The notes under the pieces were generated by a model. The model saw only the letters and a program-made list of their open reading frames with translations. It had not been told where the DNA came from and searched no databases. The position numbers and the translations under genes are program-made. Positions 8,425 to 16,194 of a DNA stretch of 64,000 bases are shown here, piece after piece. Location: positions 124,001 to 188,000 of the forward strand of contig NZ_BDBQ01000001.1 of assembly GCF_001613065.1 (NCBI RefSeq), in the 5' to 3' direction. Source of the stretch: Nocardia miyunensis NBRC 108239. Lineage in GTDB: Bacteria > Actinomycetota > Actinomycetes > Mycobacteriales > Mycobacteriaceae. Within the stretch, counting starts at the first letter, position 1. Each line of letters begins with the position of its first letter.

Positions 8425-9177
8425 TCAGAGCCCGTAGAGCTCCCAGGTCACCACCTTCCCCATGATGTCGGGGAACTTCCTCTCGTAATACCTCGCAGCC
8501 TCCGAAATATGCTGCGCCATAGCATTTCCCGCCTCGTCGGGCTTTCCCGCTTCGATGGCCTCGCAGATCACCTCGTGGACGGCGAGAACCGACCGGCGCG
8601 CACTCCTGGTGAACCGAACCCCCAGCGGCGCACCGTCGAGAACCCAATCCAGCGAATTCGAGATATAGGTAATCAACGGGTTGTGCGTGCCTTCGGCGAC
8701 GAGACCGTGAAAGTTGTGGTTCTCGTCCAGAAACACGGTCTCTTCGTCCAGATTGGCCCGCATATTGGCCACCGAATTCTTCAGGCCGATGACGGTCTTC
8801 TCGTCGCGGTGTGCCGCGCACAACGATGCGGCGATGGGCTCGATATACCCCCGCATCTCCACAACCGAAGCGAAGGTGGTCTCGGAGAACTGCATCAGCA
8901 GCGCGAGGGTGCTCGCAAGGTGTCGCGAATTGGGGGCGGCGACCACCGGCCCGCCACCACGGCCCGCGCGGACCTCGATGACACCGAGGAGTTCGAGTAT
9001 TCGCAGCGCCTCACGAAGCGTGCTGCGACCGACGCCGTAACCCGAACACATTTCCGGCTCCGCTGCGAGCGGATCCCCCGGACGCAGTCCCCGATGGCGG
9101 ATCTCCTTGACGATCCGCTGCGCGATCACTTCGGATCGTTTCGGCGGCATCCGAGGTTCGTAGGCATGAGGTGTCAT
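8425..9177 (-). CDS. GntR family regulator, FadR/FCD type (GntR-1)
   Basis: A 250-residue transcription factor. The N-terminal winged helix includes RSEVIAQRIVKEIR and GVGRSTLREALRILE, and the C-terminal all-helical FCD ligand domain has EMRGYIEPIAASL, NFHGLVAEGTHNP and HEVICEAIEAG. The ATG at 9177 has GAAGGA just upstream. An in-frame ATG at 9216 is possible but less well supported. It is the third gene of the SDR-crotonase-GntR operon, whose promoter carries class I site B, which suggests autoregulation. It is closely similar over its whole length to GntR-2 at 16.2 kb, so the two are recent paralogues. The effector is probably an acid or acyl-CoA of the pathway (inference). Confidence 0.92.
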   Translation of the reverse strand: MTPHAYEPRMPPKRSEVIAQRIVKEIRHRGLRPGDPLAAEPEMCSGYGVGRSTLREALRILELLGVIEVRAGRGGGPVVAAPNSRHLASTLALLMQFSETTFASVVEMRGYIEPIAASLCAAHRDEKTVIGLKNSVANMRANLDEETVFLDENHNFHGLVAEGTHNPLITYISNSLDWVLDGAPLGVRFTRSARRSVLAVHEVICEAIEAGKPDEAGNAMAQHISEAARYYERKFPDIMGKVVTWELYGL

Positions 9178-9228
9178 GTCCTTCGAATTCCCGGCATGCC
9201 CATTCCTGAGCCACATCGGCTGCTCCTG

Positions 9229-10014
9229 TCAGATTCCCGACCACAGGGGTGCGCGCTTCTCGGCGAAGGCCACCGCACCCTCCCGCGCGTCGGCCGAACG
9301 ACGCACCGGATCGACGATGGCCTCCTGCCGCTCGAAAGCCTCGGCCGAGGCCCAGTCGCCGGACTCGACGATCACTCGCTTGGACGCCCGCACCGCGAGG
9401 GGTCCGTTGGCGCCGATCTCCTCGGCGAGCTCGACAGCCACCCGGCGGGCATGCCCGGCCGGGGCAATCCGATTGACCAGACCGCGATCGGCGCACCAGG
9501 CGGCGCTCAGGTGCCGCCCGGTCAGAACCGCCTCCATGGCCAGGTGATATGGGATTCGCGACGGCAGCCGCAGCAGCCCACCGCCCGCGGCGGTCAGCCC
9601 GCGCTTCACCTCGGGCAGCCCGAAGACGGCGTTCTCGGCGGCGACGACCAGGTCACACGCCAGCGCGATCTCGAATCCCCCGCCCACGGCCGCGCCCTCC
9701 ACCGCGGCGATCAGCGGAGTGTTCGGGGGTTTGCGCACCAGACCGAACGCGCCACGTTTCGCGTCGACAGGTCGCTCGCCCGTCGCGCGGAACGCCTTCA
9801 AGTCCATACCCGCCGAAAAGTGCCCGCCCGCGCCGGTCAGGATTATCACACGGCATTCGGGATCATCGTCGAGCAGATCGAACGTGCGGCTGATCGCCCG
9901 CGCGGTGGCCAGATCGACCGCGTTGCGGGCCTGCGGCCGGTTGATCGCGAGAACGACGACGCCGTTGGGCAGTTCGTCGATCGCGAGTGCCAGGTCCGGT
10001 GCCGGGGCGCTCAT
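9229..10014 (-). CDS. Enoyl-CoA hydratase/isomerase (crotonase) family (261 aa)
   Basis: A crotonase-fold enzyme. The oxyanion-hole segments are GGHFSAGMDL and VEGAAVGGGFEIAL. Both hydratase glutamates appear present, in GGGFEIAL and GLPEVKRGL, so water addition to an enoyl-CoA is plausible. The start ATG at 10014 overlaps the SDR stop (ATGA). An in-frame extension to 10326 would lie inside the SDR gene and is rejected. With the SDR it would supply the hydratase and 3-hydroxyacyl-CoA dehydrogenase steps between the acyl-CoA dehydrogenase and thiolase encoded on the other strand. Confidence 0.9.
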   Translation of the reverse strand: MSAPAPDLALAIDELPNGVVVLAINRPQARNAVDLATARAISRTFDLLDDDPECRVIILTGAGGHFSAGMDLKAFRATGERPVDAKRGAFGLVRKPPNTPLIAAVEGAAVGGGFEIALACDLVVAAENAVFGLPEVKRGLTAAGGGLLRLPSRIPYHLAMEAVLTGRHLSAAWCADRGLVNRIAPAGHARRVAVELAEEIGANGPLAVRASKRVIVESGDWASAEAFERQEAIVDPVRRSADAREGAVAFAEKRAPLWSGI

Positions 10015-10775
10015 CGTGCGGCCATCCGGATCGCGCCGTCGAGGCGGATCGTCTCTCCGTTGATCATGGGATTTTCCATGATGTGCACCGCGAGCGCCCC
10101 GAACTCCGCCGGGTCGCCCAGGCGGCTGGGATGCGGCACCGACTGTCCGAGCTTCTCGCGGACGGGCTCGGGGAGCCGGGCCAGCAGTGGCGTGTCGAAG
10201 ATGCCGGGAGCGATCGTCGCCACCCGGATCTGGTAGCTCGCGAGATCGCGCGCGGCGACGATGGTCATGCCGACGACGCCCGCCTTGGACGAGGCGTAGG
10301 GGATCTGGCCGACCTGTCCCTCCCACGCGGCCACCGAGGCCGTCATCACGATCGCGCCGCGATCCCCGTCGAGTGGATCGTTGTGCACCATTCGAGCCGC
10401 GCTCAACCGCAGGACGTTGTATGAGCCGATGAGGTTGGTGTGGATGACGCCCGCATAGTTCTCGAGCGGGTTGGGCAGACCTTGTTTGTCCAGGATGCGT
10501 GTGGTGTGACTACGCCCGGCGCAGTGCACCACCGCGCGCAAGGGGCCGTGGGACTGCGCCAGGTCGAGTGCGGCCGCCACCGAAGCCTCGTCCGTGACAT
10601 CCGCGGCAGCGAAGTCGGCGGATCCGTCGAAACTCCTGGCGATCTCGGCGCCGGCGGAGGTTGCCAGATCCAGAATCGTCACGTGCGCACCGCGTTTGGC
10701 GAGTGCCCTGGCACTGGCGAGGCCGAGGCCGGATGCACCACCGGTGACCAGCGCGGATGTTCCCTCGAGGTTCAC
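10011..10775 (-). CDS. SDR, 3-hydroxyacyl-CoA dehydrogenase type-2-like (254 aa)
   Basis: A short-chain dehydrogenase with the cofactor motif TGGASGLG, a Ser in MTASVAAW, and the YASSK catalytic pair. The C-terminal stretch ([17 protein letters not shown], then [17 protein letters not shown]) is the pattern of HSD10-like enzymes that oxidise short 3-hydroxyacyl-CoAs. The GTG at 10775 is chosen because a GAGGAG site precedes it directly. An ATG at 10826 is in frame but lacks a ribosome-binding site. It is the first gene of the operon with the crotonase and GntR-1, and operator-like site B lies 66 bp upstream of the start. Confidence 0.88.
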   Translation of the reverse strand: MNLEGTSALVTGGASGLGLASARALAKRGAHVTILDLATSAGAEIARSFDGSADFAAADVTDEASVAAALDLAQSHGPLRAVVHCAGRSHTTRILDKQGLPNPLENYAGVIHTNLIGSYNVLRLSAARMVHNDPLDGDRGAIVMTASVAAWEGQVGQIPYASSKAGVVGMTIVAARDLASYQIRVATIAPGIFDTPLLARLPEPVREKLGQSVPHPSRLGDPAEFGALAVHIMENPMINGETIRLDGAIRMAAR

Positions 10776-10840
10776 GAACTTTCTCCTCACTTCTCGAATC
10801 GATTCACCCATCGCGTGGGAGAACACTGTCTTAATCTAAC

Positions 10841-10858
10841 TAATATAATCATGTTTGA
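10841..10858 (+). promoter_or_regulatory. Class I operator-like site B (upstream of SDR-crotonase-GntR-1)
   Basis: TAATATAATCATGTTTGA has the half-sites AATAT and ATGTT 4 nt apart. It is 66 bp upstream of the SDR GTG, the same distance as site A1 from the ALDH ATG. Confidence 0.55.
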
Positions 10859-10953
10859 GAGCTGTCCCGTAAGCCCTGCGATCACAGCGGCCGCTGCGGA
10901 GACGGAGCCCTTCACCGCGGAAGCCTGGGGTGCGAACCCCTTCTCAAGCAGAG

Positions 10954-10971
10954 TTAAATATGATTATATTA
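10954..10971 (-). promoter_or_regulatory. Class I operator-like site C (upstream of the 11029 operon)
   Basis: Read on the minus strand this is TAATATAATCATATTTAA, identical to site B at 16 of 18 positions. Its core (10957-10970) is a perfect inverted repeat, AATAT-N4-ATATT. It lies 58 bp upstream of the GTG at 11029, in the divergent intergenic region. Confidence 0.58.
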
Positions 10972-11028
10972 TTGCTAAATTCTGCCGCAGCATGATGCGC
11001 GGCACCGAAGTCGGCAAGGAGATGCGCA

Positions 11029-11895
11029 GTGGGAAACACCCTGCTCGAGCGTGAGAAGGACCACCCCCAAGAGGTCGTCTCGGAAAACAACGGACGCCGC
11101 ATCGTCATCATGGACTCCGCCCGATGGGTGGACGAACGAAACACCGAGCGCGATGTCGTTCTGCCCGCGTCCTACATCGGAGTCCTGCCCGCGCGGATGT
11201 GTGCGATACACCGTCCACGAGGCGTCATCGGGCACGATGCGTGCGTCGGCAAGGACGGCGCGGGCATCGCCGGACTGTGGTACCTGGAGGCCCTCGGCAT
11301 CCCCGCCGCCACTGCGGACGGAATGACCGTCGAGATGGGCAACGGCCGCGATCTGCACGACAGCGGAATCATCTCGCACGTGAATTACCACGCCGAGCGC
11401 CTCGGCGTTTCGGTCGGCATGGCGGTTCGGGCCGCCGCGGAACTCCTGCGCGACGGGGAGCCGGTCGACACCGCGGTCGGCAACAAGATTCGCCGGGAGA
11501 TATACGAGGAGCTTCCGGACGGCCGTCGTGTCGTGGTCACCGATTCCATCGTCTGGGCGCTGCCCGAAGATGCCGGCCGCAGTGTCATGGTCACCGCGGG
11601 ACACACCGGCCGCAGCGGTGCGAAATTCCTGATCGAGGCCCATCCGTGGGCCTTCATCTGCCACGACGGCGGAAAGTCCAAGAACGACTCGGGCATCGTG
11701 GGCTTGCGCACCGCCGAAGAGGCCGGGCTGGCCGGCGCGTGCATCGACGGGGAGACCGCGCCGATCGGAGATGCCTTTCGCGGCTACCGCGAGGGGCTGA
11801 TCAGCGCCTGCAACGGTCCCGCGCGCGAACGTGGCGTGAGTGTCGGCATGCCGGTGGCGGTTGCGGCCCACTTCCTACTCGTCGGCGGGCGATGA
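11029..11895 (+). CDS. Unrecognised protein with two tandem homologous domains (288 aa)
   Basis: I do not recognise the family. The protein consists of two related halves of about 100 residues. The first contains GHDACVGKDGAGIAGLWYLE, then DGMTVEMGNGRDLHDSGIIS, then RLGVSVGMAVRAAAELL. The second contains CHDGGKSKNDSGIVGLRTAE, then APIGDAFRGYREGLIS, then RERGVSVGMPVAVAAHFLL. Conserved His-Asp (GHD/CHD), Gly-Ile-x-Gly-Leu and Gly-Val-Ser-Val-Gly-Met positions hint at an internally duplicated enzyme or binding fold. There is no signal peptide or membrane segment. GTG 11029 is preceded by AAGGAG. It is the first gene of a tightly coupled operon with the DUF35 protein, CoA ligase, thiolase-like protein and crotonase, so a role in the CoA-thioester pathway is likely but unproven. 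Confidence 0.8.
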   Translation: MGNTLLEREKDHPQEVVSENNGRRIVIMDSARWVDERNTERDVVLPASYIGVLPARMCAIHRPRGVIGHDACVGKDGAGIAGLWYLEALGIPAATADGMTVEMGNGRDLHDSGIISHVNYHAERLGVSVGMAVRAAAELLRDGEPVDTAVGNKIRREIYEELPDGRRVVVTDSIVWALPEDAGRSVMVTAGHTGRSGAKFLIEAHPWAFICHDGGKSKNDSGIVGLRTAEEAGLAGACIDGETAPIGDAFRGYREGLISACNGPARERGVSVGMPVAVAAHFLLVGGR

Positions 11896-12317
11896 TGGCG
11901 CCTCGATTCGAGCGCCCGCTCCCGACTCCGGACGAGCTGACGGCCCCGTTCTGGGAAGCCGCCCGCGGACGTCGGCTCGTGCGTCCGGTGTGCCAGGACT
12001 GCGCACGCAGCTTCTTCACACCACAGCTGATCTGCCCGCACTGTCTGAGCGAGAAATGGCATTACCTGGACAGCAACGGGCGTGGATCGGTCTACAGCAG
12101 CACCCGCGTTCACCGATCACCGTCCCCGGCGTTGCCTGCCCCCTACGAGTTGGCGGTCGTCGAACTCGACGAGGGGTGGCACATGCTCACGAACATCGTC
12201 GCCACCGCCGATGTGCCGACCCCGATCGGCGCACGAGTCGAGGTCACCTGGTTGGAAATCGACGATCACTGGACATTCCCAGCATTCCGAACCCTCGATA
12301 TGGAGGATCCGCGATGA
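11892..12317 (+). CDS. DUF35 / OB-fold protein with zinc ribbon (141 aa)
   Basis: The N-terminal rubredoxin-like zinc ribbon has C-x2-C-x10-C-x2-C (CQDCARSFFTPQLICPHC). It is followed by an OB-fold with GRGSVYSSTRVHR and PYELAVVELDEGWHMLTNIV. Family members bind acyl-CoA and form complexes with SCP2-type thiolases or aldolases, as ChsH2 does with Ltp2 in steroid side-chain cleavage. Such a thiolase-like gene lies two genes downstream. The start overlaps the upstream stop (ATGA), and an adjacent ATG at 11895 is equally possible. It is probably the substrate-presenting subunit for the 13852 protein. Confidence 0.88.
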   Translation: MMAPRFERPLPTPDELTAPFWEAARGRRLVRPVCQDCARSFFTPQLICPHCLSEKWHYLDSNGRGSVYSSTRVHRSPSPALPAPYELAVVELDEGWHMLTNIVATADVPTPIGARVEVTWLEIDDHWTFPAFRTLDMEDPR

Positions 12318-13855
12318 ATATCGGACTCGCATTCAGCAGAAATGCCCGCCGGAATCCCGGCGGGCTCGCGAGTTTCGGCGACTCCGGCTCCCGGACCTGG
12401 GCCGAAGTGAACGACCGGGCCTGCCGGCTGGCGAACCTGCTGATCGACCGCTACGGGGTCGAACGGGGCGACCGCGTCGCCGTTCTGGTCGCCAACCGCC
12501 CGGAGGTACTCGAACTGGTCGGTGGCTGCGCCAAGTCGGGAGCCGTCTACGTCGGGCTGAACTTCCGTCTGGGTGAACCCGAGTACGCCGACATCTTCGA
12601 CAACTGCCGCCCGAAAGTTGTTCTCACCGACTCGGAGCTGGCACCGATGACGCGACGGCTCACCGAAGGCGGCGACTGCGTCGTCATCGATATCGATGAT
12701 GCGGGTGAGTACGAATCGCAGCTGAGCACTGCCTCGGCCGCCGCTCCAGGGATCGAGCGGACGGTGGGCCCGGGCGACCACTTCTGCATCGTCTACTCGA
12801 GCGGCACCACCGGCCGGCCCAAAGGCATTCTGTTCAGCGTCGGCGCGACACTGCAACACGCCGCGGTGGCGGTGAGCGAATACGAATTGACGGCCGATTC
12901 GCGGTGGTTGATCGCCATCCCGCACAACTCGAGTATGCAGATCACGATCGCACCCCTCGCCCTGCTCGGCGGTGCGATCGGCTTCTCGGACTCGCGCGGA
13001 TTCAAGCCCGGGCGATTCGCCGACGACGTGCGCGCGAACGAGGTCACGCACACATTCCTGGTACCCACCATGCTCATCCGGCTGCTCGAATCCGACATCG
13101 GCGTGGACTCGATCCCCACGCTGCGAACCATCGGATACGGCTCCGCGCCGATCGCCCCGGACCGGGTCGCGGCCTTGATCGAACGCTTCGGCCCCATCTT
13201 CGTCCAACTGTACGGGATGGCGGAGGTCGCCTCGATCGGGACGATGCTTCGCAAGAGCGATCACGCACTGGCGGCGGCCGGACACCCAGAACTGTTCTCC
13301 ACCTGCGGCAAAGAGTCCTCGACGGTGATGGTTCGACTCGTCGACGAGGCGGGCGCCGACGTGGCGGCGGGACAGCCGGGCGAGATCGTGTTCGGGACCC
13401 CGCACACGATGGCCGGCTACTACCGCGAACCGGACCGGACCTCGGAAGTGCTCATCGACGGTTGGATGCACTCCGGTGACATCGGCCAGTGGACACCGGA
13501 CGGTTATCTGAAAATCGTCGGCCGGAAGAAGGACCTCATCATCCGTGGCGGCTTCAATATCGCACCGACCGAGATCGAGAACATCCTGACGCTCCACGAG
13601 CGCGTGCGCGAGGCCGCCGTCGTCGGACTGGACGACTCCGAATGGGGCGAAGCCATCGCCGCGGTGATCGTAGCCAGCGGACCGCACGCTCCTGAGCCCG
13701 AGGAACTGAAGCTGTGGTGCCGCGAGCACGGACTTCCGAGCATCAAGGTGCCGGAACGAATCGAGATCTGGCCGGACCTGCCGCGCAACGCCGTCGGCAA
13801 GACCGTCAAAGCCGAGATCCGACACGTTCTGAGTGCGCCGGCCGCCATCTCATGA
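12314..13855 (+). CDS. Acyl-CoA synthetase (AMP-forming), 513 aa
   Basis: An ANL-superfamily ligase that activates a carboxylic acid with ATP and CoA. Motifs are the P-loop-like YSSGTTGRPKG, the A5 region YGMAE, SGDIGQWTPDGYLKIVGRKKD around the hinge, RGGFNIAPTEIE, and the C-terminal catalytic Lys region NAVGKTVKAEI. The start ATG overlaps the DUF35 stop (ATGA), and its own stop overlaps the next start. It is probably the entry enzyme that turns the acid made by P450/ALDH oxidation into a CoA thioester for this regulon. Confidence 0.93.
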   Translation: MNIGLAFSRNARRNPGGLASFGDSGSRTWAEVNDRACRLANLLIDRYGVERGDRVAVLVANRPEVLELVGGCAKSGAVYVGLNFRLGEPEYADIFDNCRPKVVLTDSELAPMTRRLTEGGDCVVIDIDDAGEYESQLSTASAAAPGIERTVGPGDHFCIVYSSGTTGRPKGILFSVGATLQHAAVAVSEYELTADSRWLIAIPHNSSMQITIAPLALLGGAIGFSDSRGFKPGRFADDVRANEVTHTFLVPTMLIRLLESDIGVDSIPTLRTIGYGSAPIAPDRVAALIERFGPIFVQLYGMAEVASIGTMLRKSDHALAAAGHPELFSTCGKESSTVMVRLVDEAGADVAAGQPGEIVFGTPHTMAGYYREPDRTSEVLIDGWMHSGDIGQWTPDGYLKIVGRKKDLIIRGGFNIAPTEIENILTLHERVREAAVVGLDDSEWGEAIAAVIVASGPHAPEPEELKLWCREHGLPSIKVPERIEIWPDLPRNAVGKTVKAEIRHVLSAPAAIS

Positions 13856-15021
13856 GCGCACATCCCTTCCACGACATCGCCATCGTCGGCGTGGGAATGA
13901 CCGAGCAGGCTCGGCGACTGGAGATGAATTCACTGACCGCGAGCGTGCGCGCGGCCAAAGCAGCACTCGCCGACGCCGGAATCGATCGCACCGACGTCGA
14001 TGGCATCTGCGCGCGATGGCCCGGCCCGGGCGGCACGGTGTTTCAACCCGGATCCGCCGATTGGGCAGGACTGCTGGGGATCCCAGTCCGGTGGATCGGC
14101 GACACCTACCCGCAGGGGGTTCCCGCCGTGCTCGACGCCGCCGCGGCGATCATCACCGGTCAATGCCACACGGTGTTGATCACCGGAGGACAAGCGGGCG
14201 TCCTGAGCGCCGAAGCCGGCCGGGTCGCCTCCTACACCCGCCCGGCCAACGAATTCGTCGAACCGTTCGGGTCCTTCACCACAGCCCAATTCGCGCTCGT
14301 AGCGCAGCGCTATGTACACCGGTATCCGCATGCGCGCGAGGCCATGGCCGCTGTCGCCGCCGCCATCCGCAGTACCGGGTCGGCCAATCCCGACGCGGTC
14401 ATGGCCGGTCGTGGCCCGTACACGGCCGAGGACGTACTGGCCGCGCCCAGGCTCGTCGACCCGTTCACTAGATTGGAGGTGTGCCTGGCCAATGAGGGGG
14501 CTGCCGCGCTGGTCGTGACATCGATCGACCGGGCGCGAGACCTGAAATCCACACCGGTCCGGATCCTCGGCGGAGGCGCGGAATGGATGCGCCAGCAGTA
14601 TGTGGACCCGCCGCTGTACGACGACGTGTGGATGATCGGGGCCGACGCGGCACGCCGGGCCTTCGCCACAGCCGGGCTCGGACCTCACGACCTCGACTTC
14701 GTGCAACTCTACGATGTCAACTCCGCCGAGGTTCTCCGGCAATACGAGGCCCTGGGTTTCTGCGCACAGGGCGATGGCGGACCGTTCGCCCTGGACGCCG
14801 GCATAGGCATCGATGGCGGACTTCCCACCTGCACCGACGGCGGTGTGCTTTCGTTCAGTCATATCGGCTGGGGCGCACCCACTTTGAAGATCATCGAGGC
14901 CGTCCGGCAGATCCGCGGGCAGAGCGGGGACAGGCAAGTGCCGAGCGCCCGGGCCGGCCTGGTCGCCGGAGCCGGCTCCGGTGCGCAGTACTACAACGTC
15001 CTGATTCTGGGCGCGCACTGA
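13852..15021 (+). CDS. SCP2-type thiolase-like protein without the nucleophilic Cys (389 aa)
   Basis: The thiolase fold of the lipid-transfer/SCP2 branch is recognisable from MTEQARRLEMNSLTASVRAA, VLITGGQAG, CLANEGAAALVVT, QLYDVNSAEVL, FSHIGWGAP and GSGAQYYNVLI. At the position where classical thiolases have the nucleophile (HCASG in the 61 kb thiolase), this protein has TYPQG, with Y86 in place of Cys. Loss of the Cys, retained Tyr residues and a partner DUF35 gene resemble the Ltp2-type retro-aldolases, which cleave 3-hydroxyacyl-CoA without CoA. Aldolytic side-chain cleavage is therefore more likely than thiolysis (inference). Start ATG 13852 overlaps the ligase stop. A longer in-frame start inside the ligase is rejected. 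Confidence 0.85.
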   Translation: MSAHPFHDIAIVGVGMTEQARRLEMNSLTASVRAAKAALADAGIDRTDVDGICARWPGPGGTVFQPGSADWAGLLGIPVRWIGDTYPQGVPAVLDAAAAIITGQCHTVLITGGQAGVLSAEAGRVASYTRPANEFVEPFGSFTTAQFALVAQRYVHRYPHAREAMAAVAAAIRSTGSANPDAVMAGRGPYTAEDVLAAPRLVDPFTRLEVCLANEGAAALVVTSIDRARDLKSTPVRILGGGAEWMRQQYVDPPLYDDVWMIGADAARRAFATAGLGPHDLDFVQLYDVNSAEVLRQYEALGFCAQGDGGPFALDAGIGIDGGLPTCTDGGVLSFSHIGWGAPTLKIIEAVRQIRGQSGDRQVPSARAGLVAGAGSGAQYYNVLILGAH

Positions 15022-15041
15022 ATCGAACCGAAAGAGCCACG

Positions 15042-15824
15042 ATGTCAGATATCGAATACGACGTAGCCGATCACGTCGCCACCATCCGACTCAACCGTCC
15101 ACACCGTAAGAACGCGTTCACCCTGGAGATGATCGCCGCGTGGGCCGACGCGCTCGTCGACGCCGAAAGCAATCCGGACGTGCGGGTCGTCGTCGTCACC
15201 GGCGCGGGCGGTTCGTTCTGTTCCGGAGTCGACCTCGCGGTCCTGCAACAGATCGAACAGACCCCGTTGGGCGCGAAGAACCTGCTGACCAAGCATGTGC
15301 ACCGGGTCGCGCACGCCGCCGAGGCGCTGAGCAAGCCGTATCTGGCCGCGGTACCCGGCGATGCCTTCGGCGCGGGAATGGACATGGCTCTGCTCGCCGA
15401 CATCCGGCTGGCCGGCGAGTCGGCGCGGTTTTCCCAGGCATACATCCGGGTCGGCTTGGTGCCGGGTGACGGCGGCTGCTACCTGTTGCCCCGCATCGTC
15501 GGCACTGCCCGCGCATTGCAGCTGATGTGGACCGGAGGAACCGTCGGCGCGCCGGAAGCGCTGGCCCTCGGCCTGGTCAGTGGCGTATATCCCGACGCGC
15601 AACTGGACGCGGCGATACTCGCCCTGGCATCGGAGATAGCGAGTCAGCCACCTGTGGCCGTACAGATGATCAAACGAAGTACGAGGCTCGGCGAACGGCA
15701 CGATCTCAGAACCGCCCTGGACCTCATCTCCTCGCACCATGCGGTCGTCATGTCGACCGACGACTCATCCGAAGCACGACGCGCATTGGCGGAGAAGCGA
15801 TCTCCGCGATTCACTGGGAGGTGA
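15042..15824 (+). CDS. Crotonase-family protein, atypical active site (260 aa)
   Basis: The crotonase fold is shown by RLNRPHRKNAFTLEM, GGSFCSGVDLAVL and VPGDAFGAGMDMALLADIR. Compared with the crotonase at 9.2 kb, the first catalytic Glu is Asp (GAGMDMAL) and the second is Tyr (QAYIRVGLVPGDGG). It may therefore be an isomerase, hydrolase or C-C lyase rather than a hydratase. It follows the thiolase-like gene by 20 bp in the same operon. A C-C-lyase or double-bond-shifting role before the presumed aldolase would fit, but this is inference. Confidence 0.87.
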   Translation: MSDIEYDVADHVATIRLNRPHRKNAFTLEMIAAWADALVDAESNPDVRVVVVTGAGGSFCSGVDLAVLQQIEQTPLGAKNLLTKHVHRVAHAAEALSKPYLAAVPGDAFGAGMDMALLADIRLAGESARFSQAYIRVGLVPGDGGCYLLPRIVGTARALQLMWTGGTVGAPEALALGLVSGVYPDAQLDAAILALASEIASQPPVAVQMIKRSTRLGERHDLRTALDLISSHHAVVMSTDDSSEARRALAEKRSPRFTGR

Positions 15825-15830
15825 ACGGTC

Positions 15831-16061
15831 GTGCCCGAATCGAATACGCTCTCGGCCGAGTGCCGCTATCCACCCGATCCCATGACCGTCGCGCAAGCGC
15901 GAGTCATGCTCCAACTCCACCAACTGTGCGATCAGAGCGTCTGTCTGCACCGCCGGGACGCCTACCGGGTAACGATCACCTCGATGCGTACGCCTCGGGA
16001 TCATCGTCCGGCAGTCCCGGCCGCCTCCACGTACTACTCGGACCCAACCAGCTCCGAGTAG
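15831..16061 (+). CDS. Possible small protein, unrecognised (76 aa)
   Basis: GTG at 15831 has a strong GGGAGGTG site (15816-15823) and starts 6 bp after the crotonase stop. The sequence has a central segment VAQARVMLQLHQLCDQSVCL and a Pro/Arg-rich tail. I recognise no family. Its last codons lie inside a perfect hairpin. It may be a real end-of-operon gene or a fortuitous frame. Confidence 0.35.
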   Translation: MPESNTLSAECRYPPDPMTVAQARVMLQLHQLCDQSVCLHRRDAYRVTITSMRTPRDHRPAVPAASTYYSDPTSSE

Positions 16062-16064
16062 TAC
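16031..16064. terminator. Perfect hairpin at the end of the 11029-16061 operon
   Basis: GTACTACTCGGA (16031-16042) and TCCGAGTAGTAC (16053-16064) form a perfect 12-bp stem with a 10-nt loop. It overlaps the end of the small ORF and lies just before the GntR-2 promoter. A terminator is likely, and an operator for GntR-2 is an alternative. Confidence 0.6.
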
Positions 16065-16080
16065 GGGCCGAAAATAAATA

Positions 16081-16097
16081 TATGATGAATATATGCC
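16081..16097 (+). promoter_or_regulatory. AT-rich operator-like site D at the GntR-2 promoter
   Basis: This patch (TATGATGAATATATGCC) shares the 9-mer ATGAATATA (16085-16093) with sites E and F. It also contains ATATAT-N5-ATATAT starting at 16078. It overlaps the first in-frame ATG of GntR-2 (16093), so it either defines an autoregulated promoter with the true start downstream or sits at a leaderless start. Confidence 0.4.
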
Positions 16098-16194
16098 TGG
16101 AAAGACTGCCGACGACGCAGGGCCCCGTTCTCCGCGATCCGATGGTCTCACCCGCCGTGGCGCCGAAGTCCGCGAGGAGGATGCCACCGAGATC

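Noticed and set aside
8359..10236. A 625-codon open frame on the plus strand
   Set aside because: It is antisense to GntR-1 and the crotonase, which carry clear motifs. It has no recognisable domain.
11029..11895. Cyanuric acid hydrolase/barbiturase-type ring-opening amidohydrolase
   Set aside because: I considered it because of the repeated-domain architecture, but that family has three repeats with paired Ser-Lys motifs that are absent here.
12266..13825. A 519-codon open frame on the minus strand
   Set aside because: It is antisense to the CoA ligase and has no domain signal.
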